Shown here piece by piece: positions 33,805 through 43,700 of a DNA stretch of 64,000 nt. The stretch spans positions 1-64,000 of the forward strand of contig NZ_RFFH01000009.1 of assembly GCF_003696265.1 (NCBI RefSeq), read 5' to 3'. Numbering within the stretch: position 1 is the stretch's first letter; every line of letters begins with the position of its first letter. This DNA comes from Nocardia stercoris (GTDB lineage Bacteria; Actinomycetota; Actinomycetes; Mycobacteriales; Mycobacteriaceae). The translations under genes were made by a program, and so were the position numbers. The notes beneath the pieces are model-generated. The model had not been told where the DNA came from and ran no database searches. It saw only the letters and a list, made by a program, of their open reading frames with translations.

Positions 33805-34404
33805 GTGACCGAATCAGAGGATCGCTCGCGCGCGGACGAGACGCGGGCTCGGCTGTTGGAGGCTGCCGTCATCGCCTTCGCCGAGCGTGGGTTCCACGGT
33901 TCGACGACCCGTGACATCACCTCGATCGCGGGGCTGAGTACCGCGGCCATCTATGTGCACCACCGCTCCAAGGAGGAACTGCTCTACCAGGTCTCGCACA
34001 CCGGGCACCTGAATACCTTGGAGCGCATCCGAGACGCCATGCGTTCCTCGGAAGATCCGGTCGAGCAATTGGTGGCGGTCGTGCGGGAATTCGTCATCCA
34101 TCACGCCCGCGCGCATACCGTCGCCCGGGTCATCAACTACGAGCTCAACGCGCTCAGTCCCGAGCATCAGCGGGAGATCAAGGAGATCCGGCACATCATC
34201 GACGCCGAGATCCGGCAGCTGATCGAGCGCGGTGTCTCGGCGGGCGTCTTCGACAATCCGAATCCACACCTGGCGGCGGTGGCGTTGCTGTCGCTGGGCA
34301 TCGACCTGGCGCGCTGGTATCGCGAGGACGGTCCGGCCTCCCCGGAGGAGATCGGCGACTACTACGTGGATCTCGCATTGCGGATCGTCGGCGCCCGCAC
34401 ATAG
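33805..34404 (+). CDS. TetR-family regulator (third)
   Basis: A 199-residue TetR repressor. HTH: ETRARLLEAAVIAFAERGFHGSTTRDITSIAGLSTAAIYVHHRSKEELL. The ligand domain contains HARAHTVARVINYELNALSPEHQREIKEIRHIID, a pattern of regulators of fatty-acid or CoA metabolism. Different from the paralogue pair at 18675 and 24431. GTG at 33805 chosen because homology begins there; RBS weak. Confidence 0.85.
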   Translation: MTESEDRSRADETRARLLEAAVIAFAERGFHGSTTRDITSIAGLSTAAIYVHHRSKEELLYQVSHTGHLNTLERIRDAMRSSEDPVEQLVAVVREFVIHHARAHTVARVINYELNALSPEHQREIKEIRHIIDAEIRQLIERGVSAGVFDNPNPHLAAVALLSLGIDLARWYREDGPASPEEIGDYYVDLALRIVGART

Positions 34405-34433
34405 GTTCCGCCTGATCGGACCCGGAACAGTCT

Positions 34434-34690
34434 TCAGTCGCCGAATGTGTCTCGTGATCGTTCGATGTAGCGGTCGGTGGACCTCCAGCCGTGCTGATGC
34501 AGCCGCTCGGCGCCGTCGAGCAGCAGGTCCGGGGCGAATTCGAACTCGAACTGTTCGTCGCAGGCCCTGGCCGACACGGGAGAGGTCGCTGCGGGTCGCG
34601 GCCTGCGCGATCTCGAGGATGTGCGGGTAGCGCTGGGCGAACTCGGCCGCCGTCTGTCGCTGTGTCTGCGGATCGCGTGGCGGCGCGTGA
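34434..34690 (-). pseudogene. TetR-family C-terminal fragment, frameshifted
   Basis: Minus strand: AAEFAQRYPHILEIAQAATRSD, then with a frame change near 34563 CDEQFEFEFAPDLLLDGAERL and a stop at 34434. Joined, this is the end of a TetR_C domain (usual form AERYPHL...ERFEFGLDLLLDGL). No HTH part remains. A relic. Confidence 0.6.
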
Positions 34691-34808
34691 TCGTCCTGGC
34701 TGATCGTCAAGGGGTTCCGGACCCCTCGAGGTTGATCCGGGATGCGCGGACCGTCTTGGATGAGAACCTCAGGCAATTTGCATAGTTCGCGTCGACAGGA
34801 AGCCCGCC

Positions 34809-35381
34809 ATGAATCTCGCCGTGGTCACCACTTGGGTGTGGTTGGCACTCGAAATCGGTCTGCGGGTCCGGGATCGATTGCGCGGTACCGGCTCTACCGC
34901 CGCCGACGGCGGCACCCGCCTGACCATTGGGCTGCTGATGGCCGTCGCGATGACCACCGCCAATCTCGCGGCCATCTTCCTCCCCGCCGAGAGCCCCCTC
35001 CGTTTCCCCGGCACGAGCCTCCCGTGGCTGGTCGTCGGCACCACACTGATGTGGCTCGGCCTCGTCGTGCGTGTCTGGGCAATCACCGTCCTGGGCAAGC
35101 ACTTCCGCACGACCGTGGAAGTCGACGCTGGGCAGCCCGTCATCGACCACGGCCCCTACCACTGGATCCGCCACCCCTCCTACACCGGACTCCTCGGCCT
35201 CACCTTCGGTTTCGGCCTTGCTTCCGACAACTACGTCTCCCTCCTGCTGACCACGGTCATCCCCACCTACGCCCTCCTGCGTCGGATCGCTCTCGAAGAG
35301 CGAACCCTCGTCGATACCCTCGGCTCGCCCTACGAGACCTACCGGGATTCGACCAAGCGCCTGATCCCTGGCGTCTGGTGA
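34809..35381 (+). CDS. Isoprenylcysteine carboxyl methyltransferase-like membrane protein
   Basis: A 190-residue ICMT/PEMT-family methyltransferase. Four to five membrane segments, the SAM-binding tail VIDHGPYHWIRHPSYTGLLG and YALLRRIALEERTLVDTLGSPYETYRDSTKRLIPGVW. Length is usual for bacterial members. Likely methylates a lipid or isoprenoid substrate. RBS ACAGGAAGCC. Confidence 0.88.
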   Translation: MNLAVVTTWVWLALEIGLRVRDRLRGTGSTAADGGTRLTIGLLMAVAMTTANLAAIFLPAESPLRFPGTSLPWLVVGTTLMWLGLVVRVWAITVLGKHFRTTVEVDAGQPVIDHGPYHWIRHPSYTGLLGLTFGFGLASDNYVSLLLTTVIPTYALLRRIALEERTLVDTLGSPYETYRDSTKRLIPGVW

Positions 35382-35495
35382 GCAGCCGATCCGACGGTGC
35401 GTGGTTGCCGTCCGGCAAGGTGGTGCACGACCTGACGTCAGCAATGTCCGAGTGGTTCTGGGCCCGGCGGCCAGCGAGCGGAGATTCAGTGCGAG

Positions 35496-35690
35496 TGCGC
35501 GTTCGGATCTCGTAGATCGAGTCGGCCTGCTTGCTGATGATCCGTTCCAGGTCGGCATCGCCGGCCGCTCGCAGCAGCTTGTCGGCATCGGTGTCATCGA
35601 GCGACCAGTTCGGTGGAACACGCACGCGCGCACCGTCATCGATGCCGAGTTCAATGAGCTGCGCGCGCCGCGCCGGTTTGGTGCTCCGCG
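35496..35690 (-). pseudogene. ATP-dependent DNA ligase-like fragment
   Basis: Minus-strand frame with RRAQLIELGIDDGARVRVPP, DADKLLRAAGDADLERIISK and QADSIYEIRTRTR. The order resembles the region around the late nucleotidyltransferase motif of LigC/LigD-type ligases (RVPPxF...LLxASxExGLEGVVAKRLDSxYxPGRRS). About 65 residues only, with no start or remaining domains. Similarity judged by eye. Confidence 0.4.
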
Positions 35691-35706
35691 GGCGGCTGCA
35701 CGAGCT

Positions 35707-35964
35707 TCAGGCGCGCTGAGCCGCCTGCTGCGAAACATAGGATCCAATGATCGCAGGCGATTCGAACAGCTCCGCCCGAATCTCCGTATCCGGGATGCTG
35801 ATCTGGAATCGCTTCTCGAGGAATCGCACCAGTCTTGCCAGGCTTATCGAGTCCAGCAGGCCGCCCACGAGCAGCGGTGTCTCACGATCGACCGGCGCTC
35901 CTCCGGTTTCGGCCACCATTGCTGAGATATATTCGATTATCGGTCGTTCGATATCGTCGTTCAC
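35707..35964 (-). CDS. Stand-alone acyl carrier protein
   Basis: An 85-residue carrier protein. The phosphopantetheine serine is in VGGLLDSISLARLVRFLEKRF, the usual GxDSxxx position. Acidic N-terminal helix (NDDIERPIIEYISAMV). GTG start with AGGGAGAAC. Divergent from the acyltransferase gene 80 nt away; together with the P450 gene it forms a small locus that could modify or transfer an acyl or aminoacyl group. Confidence 0.85.
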   Translation of the reverse strand: MNDDIERPIIEYISAMVAETGGAPVDRETPLLVGGLLDSISLARLVRFLEKRFQISIPDTEIRAELFESPAIIGSYVSQQAAQRA

Positions 35965-36044
35965 TCGAGTTCTCCCTTACGCAGCAAGGCTTCCGGACAC
36001 TTCACCGAAACACGAAATGATAATCGAAAACATGGGAGGACGGT

Positions 36045-37325
36045 TTGAGTGACACCCGCCCACTGGGCGAACGGGAACAAATGCTGAACTTTCTGCACGC
36101 TCGTGGCGGGCTGATCGCGAGTCAGGTGCTGCACGTGCGCGGCCGCCTCGATCCGGCGCTGGTGAAGAGCGCGCTCGCCTGGCTACAGTCCCGGCACGCC
36201 ATCCTTCGCACTCATATCCGCTACGGCAAGCTCGTCTGGCGGCGCGTACCGCCTTTCGCCTACCGCCAGTCATGGTTCGACACCGAGGGCACCACAGAGA
36301 TCCCGTTGGAGGTGCTCGACGACACCGACCCCGACGCTTGGCGCAAGGTTCTCGCCGCCGGCCTCCGCACGCCGATCCCGAAGGGCAACCATCCGCGCCT
36401 GCGGGTGACACTGGTGCGGCAGTTGCCCGACGCCGAGCAGAACCACATCGTCATCTGCGCGGATCACTCGACACTCGACGCCCAGTCCGCCAATATGCTC
36501 GCTCGCCAGCTGCTCGAATTCCTTGCCGACCCAACCATGGTCCAGCTGAAACCGCCGCTCGACACCGCCCTGCCCCCGTCGGTCGAGGCCGGCCTGCCCG
36601 ACGAGTCCGACGGTGACACGGCGACCACCTATCTGCCTGCCATTCGGCTACCCAAGCAAAAAGTACCCGACCGGAGGAAAGAGTCGCGCGTGCTGGAACG
36701 TCGTCTCGGGCCCCTCACCAGGGAAACGCTCGAGGATGCCGTCAAAGCCAACAGAACAACGATGCACGGTGCGATAACGGCAGCCTTCCTGCTGACCATG
36801 CGAGAACGGTACGGGCTCGAAACCTTGACCGTGTTGAACACGGTCGACCTTCGTCGCCTCGGTGAACTCACGCTGCCGCCCGAGACCTTCGGTTGCTACG
36901 TCGACATTCTGCGTACCAAGCACTCGGTAACCGACGACTTCTGGTCAACCGCCCGTGACGCCTCGTTCCGGCTGATCGCCACGTTGGCCAAGTACCGGGA
37001 TTCCGCCTCGATCATGAAGCTTCCCGAACGGGAGATGTATCGACACGAAGTTCTGCCCATGATCCAGAACAACCGGCGCATCGACGGTCTTGCCGTTACC
37101 ACCGCAGGAGCGTGCGGTCTTCAGGCGAGCTACGGCCCCTACACGCTCGAGGACGTCACCCGGGCCGTTTCGCTCGACATGTTCGGCCCGTCCCTGTTCG
37201 TGATCGCCAACGAGCGGCTCGGCGGCCTCGACCTCAGTGTGGGGTACTCGGCGATCGCGCTGAGCGATGACGAGGTGCGCTGGCTCACCGACAATGCGGT
37301 GGCGCGGCTCGAAAGTGCTGGATAA
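36045..37325 (+). CDS. Condensation-fold acyltransferase (PapA/WES-like)
   Basis: A 426-residue protein of the CoA-dependent acyltransferase/condensation superfamily. N-terminal MLNFLHARGGLIASQVLHVRG and LVKSALAWLQSRHAILRTHI are typical. The catalytic HHxxxDG motif appears as CADHSTLDAQSA: the second His and Asp are kept, Gly is replaced by Ala. Later, TTMHGAITAAFLLTMRERYG and TVDLRRLGE. It probably esterifies an alcohol or amine with an acyl group delivered by CoA or the adjacent ACP. GTG start, GGGAGGAC upstream. Confidence 0.82.
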   Translation: MSDTRPLGEREQMLNFLHARGGLIASQVLHVRGRLDPALVKSALAWLQSRHAILRTHIRYGKLVWRRVPPFAYRQSWFDTEGTTEIPLEVLDDTDPDAWRKVLAAGLRTPIPKGNHPRLRVTLVRQLPDAEQNHIVICADHSTLDAQSANMLARQLLEFLADPTMVQLKPPLDTALPPSVEAGLPDESDGDTATTYLPAIRLPKQKVPDRRKESRVLERRLGPLTRETLEDAVKANRTTMHGAITAAFLLTMRERYGLETLTVLNTVDLRRLGELTLPPETFGCYVDILRTKHSVTDDFWSTARDASFRLIATLAKYRDSASIMKLPEREMYRHEVLPMIQNNRRIDGLAVTTAGACGLQASYGPYTLEDVTRAVSLDMFGPSLFVIANERLGGLDLSVGYSAIALSDDEVRWLTDNAVARLESAG

Positions 37326-37375
37326 GAACGCGGTGCCTAGCCGGGGGGCCGGTTCCGGCTGCTGCCGGCGTCGGC

Positions 37376-38653
37376 CTAGCCGCCGGTGAGCGTGGCGGGC
37401 ATGGTGCGGTAGGCGTGCAGATTCGCCAGGCGGCGCGGGGTCGGCGGGCCGTTCAAGCGCAGATCCGGGTATCGCTCGAAGAGCGATCGCAGCGCGATGA
37501 CGCCTTCCAAACGAGCCAGCCGATATCCCAGGCAGCCGTGCACCCCGCCGCTGAACGCGAGGTGATCGGCGGCGTTGAACCTGGTCACATCGAATCGTTC
37601 GGGATCGGAGAAGACACCGGGGTCGTAGTTTGCTCCGGTCAGCGATAGAAGGACCAGGGAACCGCTCTTGATGCGCTGGTCGCCTACGTCGACGTCACAG
37701 TTGGCTACCCGGCAGGTCGTCCGTACGGGACCGTCGTAGCGCAGGATTTCCTCGATCGCGCTCGGCCACAGCTCGGGTTGGGCCGTCAGCAGTTCCAGCT
37801 GGTCTGGATGGCTGGTCAGCAGGGCGATTCCGTTGCCGAGCAGATTCACCGTTGTCAAGAACCCGGCGTCCAGCAGCAGTGCCGCGTTGGCCATCTGCTC
37901 GCGGCGGTTGAGCTCACCACTTGTCACCAGAACGGTCAGCAGGTCAGTGCCCGGTTCGGCGGTGATCTCGTCGATTCGCTGGTGGAAGTACTGCTTGACC
38001 TCGGCCAGCTCTTCGATGGCATGGCGATACGCGGTCCAGGTCAGGGCGCGGTCGACCAGTGGCGCACTGTTGTACCCCCACTTCAGCATGGTCGAATGCA
38101 TGTCGGCGGGGAGCCCGAGAATCTCGGCGATGATCGCGACGGGTACTTGTGCGGCGAAGTCCTCGATCAGATCCGGTTGCGGTTTCGATTCCAGGCATTC
38201 GAGGAGTTCATCGGTCACTTCGACGGCGCGCTTCTCCAATTTGGTGATCGCCTTCGGGCTGAATGCGTGCCCGACCAGACGTCGGTACCGGTCGTGTTCC
38301 GGTGGATCCGTCACCAGCATGGAGGGCGGTTCGGTGAGGTTCGGGAGTTCGCGGTCCGTCTTGGCCAGCGCCCAGCGGACCGGCTTCGGGACGGCTGGGC
38401 GGTTGGGTGCGACCGCGCCGAAGCGGTTGTCTCGCAGGATGCGACGGCACAGTTCGTGATCCGCGGTGACGTACACTCCCGACAGCTTGGTCAGACGGCC
38501 CCGCTGCCGGACCTGCTCGATGGCCGACGACGCGCCGAGCGAGCCGTCCTGGCCGAAGATGATCTGCGTGAGCAGACCTCGACGCGCGAACGACCGCAGA
38601 TAGAACCTGTCCACGCCGTGTAACAACAGCCACCGAATCCACGCCTCCACCAT
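37376..38653 (-). CDS. Cytochrome P450
   Basis: A 425-residue P450. Start at 38653 (MVEAWIRWLLLHGVD) with GGGAGGTGAGACC. I-helix LLLDAGFLTTVNLLGNG (AGxxTT), ExxR in AIEEILRYDGPVRTTCR, and heme ligand in LAFSGGVHGCLGYRLAR (about Cys374). Soluble bacterial class, needs a ferredoxin partner not seen here. Convergent with the acyltransferase gene, 50 nt apart. A biosynthetic role with the ACP and acyltransferase is plausible; a catabolic one cannot be excluded. Confidence 0.93.
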   Translation of the reverse strand: MVEAWIRWLLLHGVDRFYLRSFARRGLLTQIIFGQDGSLGASSAIEQVRQRGRLTKLSGVYVTADHELCRRILRDNRFGAVAPNRPAVPKPVRWALAKTDRELPNLTEPPSMLVTDPPEHDRYRRLVGHAFSPKAITKLEKRAVEVTDELLECLESKPQPDLIEDFAAQVPVAIIAEILGLPADMHSTMLKWGYNSAPLVDRALTWTAYRHAIEELAEVKQYFHQRIDEITAEPGTDLLTVLVTSGELNRREQMANAALLLDAGFLTTVNLLGNGIALLTSHPDQLELLTAQPELWPSAIEEILRYDGPVRTTCRVANCDVDVGDQRIKSGSLVLLSLTGANYDPGVFSDPERFDVTRFNAADHLAFSGGVHGCLGYRLARLEGVIALRSLFERYPDLRLNGPPTPRRLANLHAYRTMPATLTGG

Positions 38654-38800
38654 GGTCTCACCTCCCACCCCGCCCCGCAGGTGGGCGGCTCGGTCGACGA
38701 TGAAGGGCCGTTCAGCCACTGTACCCGTGAAGGCAGGCGGTGCAAATATCGTTACATTGACCCTCACCTGAAAAAACAGTGGTCACGGGGCGTTTGCGGT

Positions 38801-38813
38801 GTCAAATTTTGAC
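38801..38813. promoter_or_regulatory. Short palindrome upstream of P450
   Basis: GTCAAA-T-TTTGAC, in an AT-rich spot about 150 nt before the P450 start. Possible operator. Between 38654 and 39073 no gene is recognised. Confidence 0.35.
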
Positions 38814-39073
38814 TGACGACGGTGGCGGCAACGCTCGGGGGAGTCCAGTCGGTAACGTGCAAGCAGCGGGCCGGTTCACGAACAGTCCGGACGCCTTCAG
38901 TGCCAGCCGATTCGACCGCATCAGATCGATCGGGCAGGGAGATGATCTCACGCAGGTCGCGGATCGTACTGGTCCTCACACCCGCGATACCTACCTGGCC
39001 GCGAACCGAACAACGATCGCCGCGATCGTGCTCTGGCTCCGATGACTGACAGAACAGCGAGTCGATGGTGTGG

Positions 39074-39845
39074 TTACGTGCGCGGGACCGCGGCGGCCAG
39101 CCGCTGGGTCAGGATCTGGCGGGCATCGACAAGGGACGGCCCGTACCAGGTGAGGCTGCGCCCGGAGACCAGGGCGACGGGAATGCCGGGGGAACATCTC
39201 GGGGCCGTCGTTCTCGGTGAACGGGTACGGTTCGTCCGGCAGCACAGCGAGTTCCACTCCGGTGGTGAGTTCGTCCGGTGACACCGTCGGGTACCGTTGC
39301 GGCCGGTCGGCGTGGACCAGCCGCAGTCCGAGCAGGCGGGCGATATCGCCGGTGAAGGTGGACCGACCGACGACCATCCAGGGATCACGCCAGATCGGTA
39401 CGACCGCCGCGCGGGTCACTTCCGGTGGGGGTGCTGCCCACTGGCGGGCGGCGCGGACCAGCCAGTCCGGTGTCTCACCATCGAGCGGGACGGTGAAGAG
39501 CCGGTCCATCGCGGCCAGCGCCTCGTCGAGGGTGCGAATCCTGGTGACCCACACCGGGATTCCGGCTGACCGTAGGCGTTCCACATCGATGCGGCGGTTC
39601 TCCTCTTCGTTGCACACCACCAGATCCGGTGCGAGCGTGGCGATCCGGCGCACGTTCGGGTTCTTGGTGCCCCGGACTCGTTCGACATCCAGTTCGGCTG
39701 GATGGGTGCACCAGTCGGTCGCGGCGATCAGCAGGCCGGGGCGGGTGACCGCGATGGCTTCGGTCAGCGATGGGACCAGCGAGATCACGCGGCGTACCGG
39801 ACCGGAGAGGGGGACGGTCGCGCCGAGGTCGTCGAGCAGGTCCAT
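39074..39845 (-). pseudogene. Cobalamin/iron-type substrate-binding protein, frameshifted
   Basis: Residues from 39845 give a BtuF-like receptor: RVISLVPSLTEAIAVTRPGL, DWCTHPAELDVERVRGTKNP, LAPDLVVCNEEENRRIDVE, WMVVGRSTFTGDIARLLGL. At a run of C residues near 39189-39193 (minus strand, after FTENDGPEMFP) the frame slips. The other frame continues GIPVALVSGRSLTWYGPSLV and ends correctly at 39074. No signal peptide is present, as usual in the actinobacterial cytoplasmic versions. Either a true one-base frameshift or a homopolymer sequencing error. Confidence 0.8.
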
Positions 39846-39988
39846 ACCCGGACACGTTATCGACCGGATGTGATCACCGGGCCGACGACATCAAGAGCCC
39901 GGACAGGACGCACACACCCAGTAGCGGATCGCCCGCTCGACAAAACCGGGCATATGCGACGCCCGTTCCCGGGCGTATCGTCGAATTT

Positions 39989-40657
39989 GTGAGCAGTAGC
40001 GCCGCACCGGCGGCCGGCGTGGAGGGCTCGGGCCTGTGGACCCGGGCTTTCGCGGCGCTGTACGACCCGCTGCTGTGGCTGGGCGAGAAGGCGGGTATGG
40101 GCGCTCGTCGGCGAGATTTGCTCAGCCGGGCGCGGGGGCGGACTGTCGAACTCGGCAGCGGTACCGGCCTCAACCTGGGTTATTACCCGGACGGTCTCGA
40201 CGAGCTGATCTTGACCGAACCGGAGGCCGCGATGCGTACCCGGTTGACGCGAAGGCTACGTAGCAGCCGACATCGCGCACGTGTGCTCGACGCACCGGCG
40301 GAGCAATTGCCGTTCGCGGACGGAACCGTGGATACGGTCGTCTCGACGCTCGTGTTGTGCACTGTCGACGACCCTGATCCGGTGTTGCGGGAGATCGGGC
40401 GCGTATTGCGTCCCGGCGGCCGGCTGCTGTTTCTCGAACACGTCCGCTCCGCGTCGCCGCGACTTTCCCGGTGGCAAGATCGCCTCGCCGGACCGTGGCG
40501 CCGGTTCGCGGAGGGCTGCCATTGCAACCGCGACACCCTCGAGCTGATCCGGACGTCGGGGCTGAATCTCGAAGACGTGCAAGAAATGTCGTGGCGTGGA
40601 ATGCCCCCGATCGTTCGACCGCTGATCACCGGCGTGGCCGTGAAGCGCGATATCTGA
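39989..40657 (+). CDS. Class I SAM-dependent methyltransferase
   Basis: A 222-residue methyltransferase (Methyltransf_11). TVELGSGTGLNLGYYP is the SAM loop, VLDAPAEQLPFADGTVDTVVSTLVLCTV motif II-III, and LREIGRVLRPGGRLLFLEHV motif post-III. The N-terminal FAALYDPLLWLGEKAGMGARRRDLL is typical of small ubiquinone/phospholipid-type methyltransferases. GTG start at 39989, no clear RBS. Confidence 0.88.
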   Translation: MSSSAAPAAGVEGSGLWTRAFAALYDPLLWLGEKAGMGARRRDLLSRARGRTVELGSGTGLNLGYYPDGLDELILTEPEAAMRTRLTRRLRSSRHRARVLDAPAEQLPFADGTVDTVVSTLVLCTVDDPDPVLREIGRVLRPGGRLLFLEHVRSASPRLSRWQDRLAGPWRRFAEGCHCNRDTLELIRTSGLNLEDVQEMSWRGMPPIVRPLITGVAVKRDI

Positions 40658-40716
40658 TCCGCACCATCGACGACGTGCGCGTCGAGCGGCCTCTAACGGC
40701 AGCTCCGGATTACCGG

Positions 40717-43700
40717 TCAGCGACCGGTGGGAATCGCTTGGCACGGTGAGTGATACGGCAGGCGGGGTAGGTGCGCGGCCCACACTTCCGGCGTGAGTAC
40801 CCCCCGGGCAGCATCGCAGATGCGGTGTCGTGCTTCGTTGTCGTCGAGATCCCAGATACTCATCGTCCCGCTGTTGACGCCGATCAGCCGGTTGGACGAG
40901 GGGTCGAAGCTTATGTTCCAGCTGGAGGTGCCGGGCATGGTGATGCTTTGACCGATGGGCCGCGGGTGGGAGCGGTCGTGCAGGTCCCAGAGCCGCACGG
41001 TGGAGTCGGCGTCGGAGGTGGCCATGAGGGTGCCGTCGGCGTTGAAGTCGACGGATTGCACGTTGAGGGGCCCGACGGTGATCGGATCGCCGAGCTGCCG
41101 GGCGTGTCCGAGCAGGCTGATATCCCAGACGAGCACCGTGTTCCCGGCCGGGATGGCCATCGTGTGACCGTCTGCGGTAGTCGCGAACCAGGAATACGGT
41201 CGGTCGGGTTCGCTCGGGATGCGCTGGACCTCGCGAGCTTCGCCGCGGCGTGAGACATCCCAGATCCGGAGCACCGACTGCGGCGCTCCCGTGGTCGTCG
41301 CATCGAGTCCGATCGTCACCATGGTGTGGCCGACCATCCCACCCACCCGTTGTCCGCGATCGCCTGATTCGGTGCCGTACACGGCCGACGCGGTGGCGAC
41401 AGGGTGCGCCGGGTCCGACAGATCCCACAACCGCACCGTGAATCCGTGCAGAAATTCCAGCAGGAACCGGTTCTCGACGTCGAATCCGCCCGCTATGGCG
41501 TCCGGGAAGTCGTACAGCGGCCGAACGTGCGACGGGTCGCTGATATCGAGCAGCTTCAGCCCCCCGTTCGGGCCGACCGGGCCGACCGCCAGGCGTCCGC
41601 TGGAGCTGATCGCCGGAAAGTTCGTTTTGGCGCCCGGCATCGGCCCGGGGCCGAGATCGGCGAGCAGCCGGACCGATCGCCGGTCGTGGATATCCCAGAG
41701 TTCGAGCCGGCCGTTCCGCACGCTGGTCAGCATGGTGCCGGCCGAACTGGGTGCCGCCAGGTCGGCGGACCAGCCGATGCGGCCGCCGACGATCGCCGGC
41801 GGCAGTGACCACAGGCGAAGCCCGCCGAGGGCGCCACCGACGGCAACGGTGTGCCCGCCGGACCCGAACGCGAGCGTGACCGGGCTGTCGACGCAGATCT
41901 GCCCCAGGTTCGTTTCCGGGCAGGACGGCGAGGGCGCGGTCAGCGGCTCCCCGATGCGGGTCGGATGGGCAGGGTCGTGCACGGACCACAGCGTGACCTT
42001 GTTCCGGTCACCTGCCGCCAGCACGGTGCCGTCGGCGTCGAATGCGAGCGAACGCAGCTCGGATTTGGCGGCGACGACCAGCGGCGGGCCGATCGGTAGG
42101 GGTCCGGCGGGGTCGGCGATGTTCCACAGCCCGACGGTGGCGTCGACGTCGCCGGTCGCCTGGTCGGCGTCGTCGCCGCTGCCGAGCGCGAGAGTCGTGC
42201 CGTCTGGGCTGAGTGCCGCCGATTGAATTCCGTTGCCGGGCACAGTGATCGGTGCCCCAGTGCGGTGGGGTGCGCTGCCTGTGGTCCAGATCTCGACCGA
42301 GTGCGGGCCCGCGACGACCAGGTTGCCGGTCGGGGTGTACGCGATCGACACGACCCTGCCGGTGCCGGGCCGCAGCTCGCCGCCTGTTACCGGTGCGGCG
42401 GGATTGTCGATGCGCCACACCTGCACTCGCGTGCTGTCGGTTGTGGCCAGCGTGTGCCCGGGGCCGAACACGACGCCGGTAGCGGCGTCGCTCAGGTGCG
42501 TCTGTAATGCAGGCGCGGCGGGATCGGTGACGTCCCACAGTCGGGCGCCGTCCCCGCAGGCCGCCGCGAGCAACCGGCCATCGGAGCTGAAAGTCGTTCC
42601 GGTGACCGGCTTTCCGCAGGTAATGGGCGGCCCGGCCGGACCGGGCGTGCCGCTGACATTCCACAGCCGGATCGTTCCGTCGGCACCTGCGGACGCGAGA
42701 AGCTGTCCGTCCGGTCGGTACGCCACCTGATGCACGGCACCTGCAGGTCCGGTCAGCGGATCACCCAACGGCAGGTTCTGGGTGCGGAGCAAGCGGGAGC
42801 GAATATCGGGATCGCCTGGTCGCAGCTGGTCGGCGACGAGCTCCAACTGGGCGGACAGGGAGGGATCGGCGCCGCGGATGCTGTCGGCCTCGGCCAGGAT
42901 CTGAACCAGGTCCGCGTTGTTGTTGGCCTGTTCGGAGATCCTGGTCTGCGCGTAGGCGGCGATGCCGAGGACCAGCACGACCACGCCGAGCACGGCCAGG
43001 GCGGCCCGGGTCGCGAGCACCAGTCGTCGATGGCGCAGGTGCGCGTGCTGTGCCGCCGTGAGGAATTCGCCGACAGCCCCGGCAGTCGCACCGCCCGCTC
43101 GCCTCGCTGCTTCGAGTCGCGCTCCTCGGTACAGCAGCGCGGAATCCCGTTCGGACCCGACCCATTCGGCTGCATCCAGTGCGACCCGTTGGCGTACCAG
43201 CAGATCGACTCGGCCCGCGTCGATCCACGCACGCAGGCGCGGCCACGCCTGCAACACGATTTCGTGGGTGAACCAGACGATTTCGCCGGTCACGCCACTC
43301 TCGGCCTCGATGGAGTCGGCGGTGATCAGCCGGGCGTCGATGAGGCGGGCCAGGGCGGTCTGCGCGGCGCCGGGGTCCGCGGCTCGGGCGACCACTTGTG
43401 CGCGAGGCACTCGCCGCCGGGTGTCCGGACCGTCCGATCCCACGGCGACCAGTGCCAAGAGCACTTCTTCGGCCGCATTCTGCTCGGCGGGGGTCAGGTC
43501 CTGCCACGCCTGCTCCGCGGTGGTGGTGACCGATCCGGCTACGCCGCCGACCTTCCGGTAGCCGGCCACGGTCAGCCGCGCATTCGCCCGGCACGCCCAC
43601 GTAGCGGCCATGACGTGCGACAGCAGCGGAAGGCTGCCCGGGTCGTAGGAACGTTCGTGCTCGCCGCCCAGGCCGCACAGTTCGGTGATGACGAGTTCGG

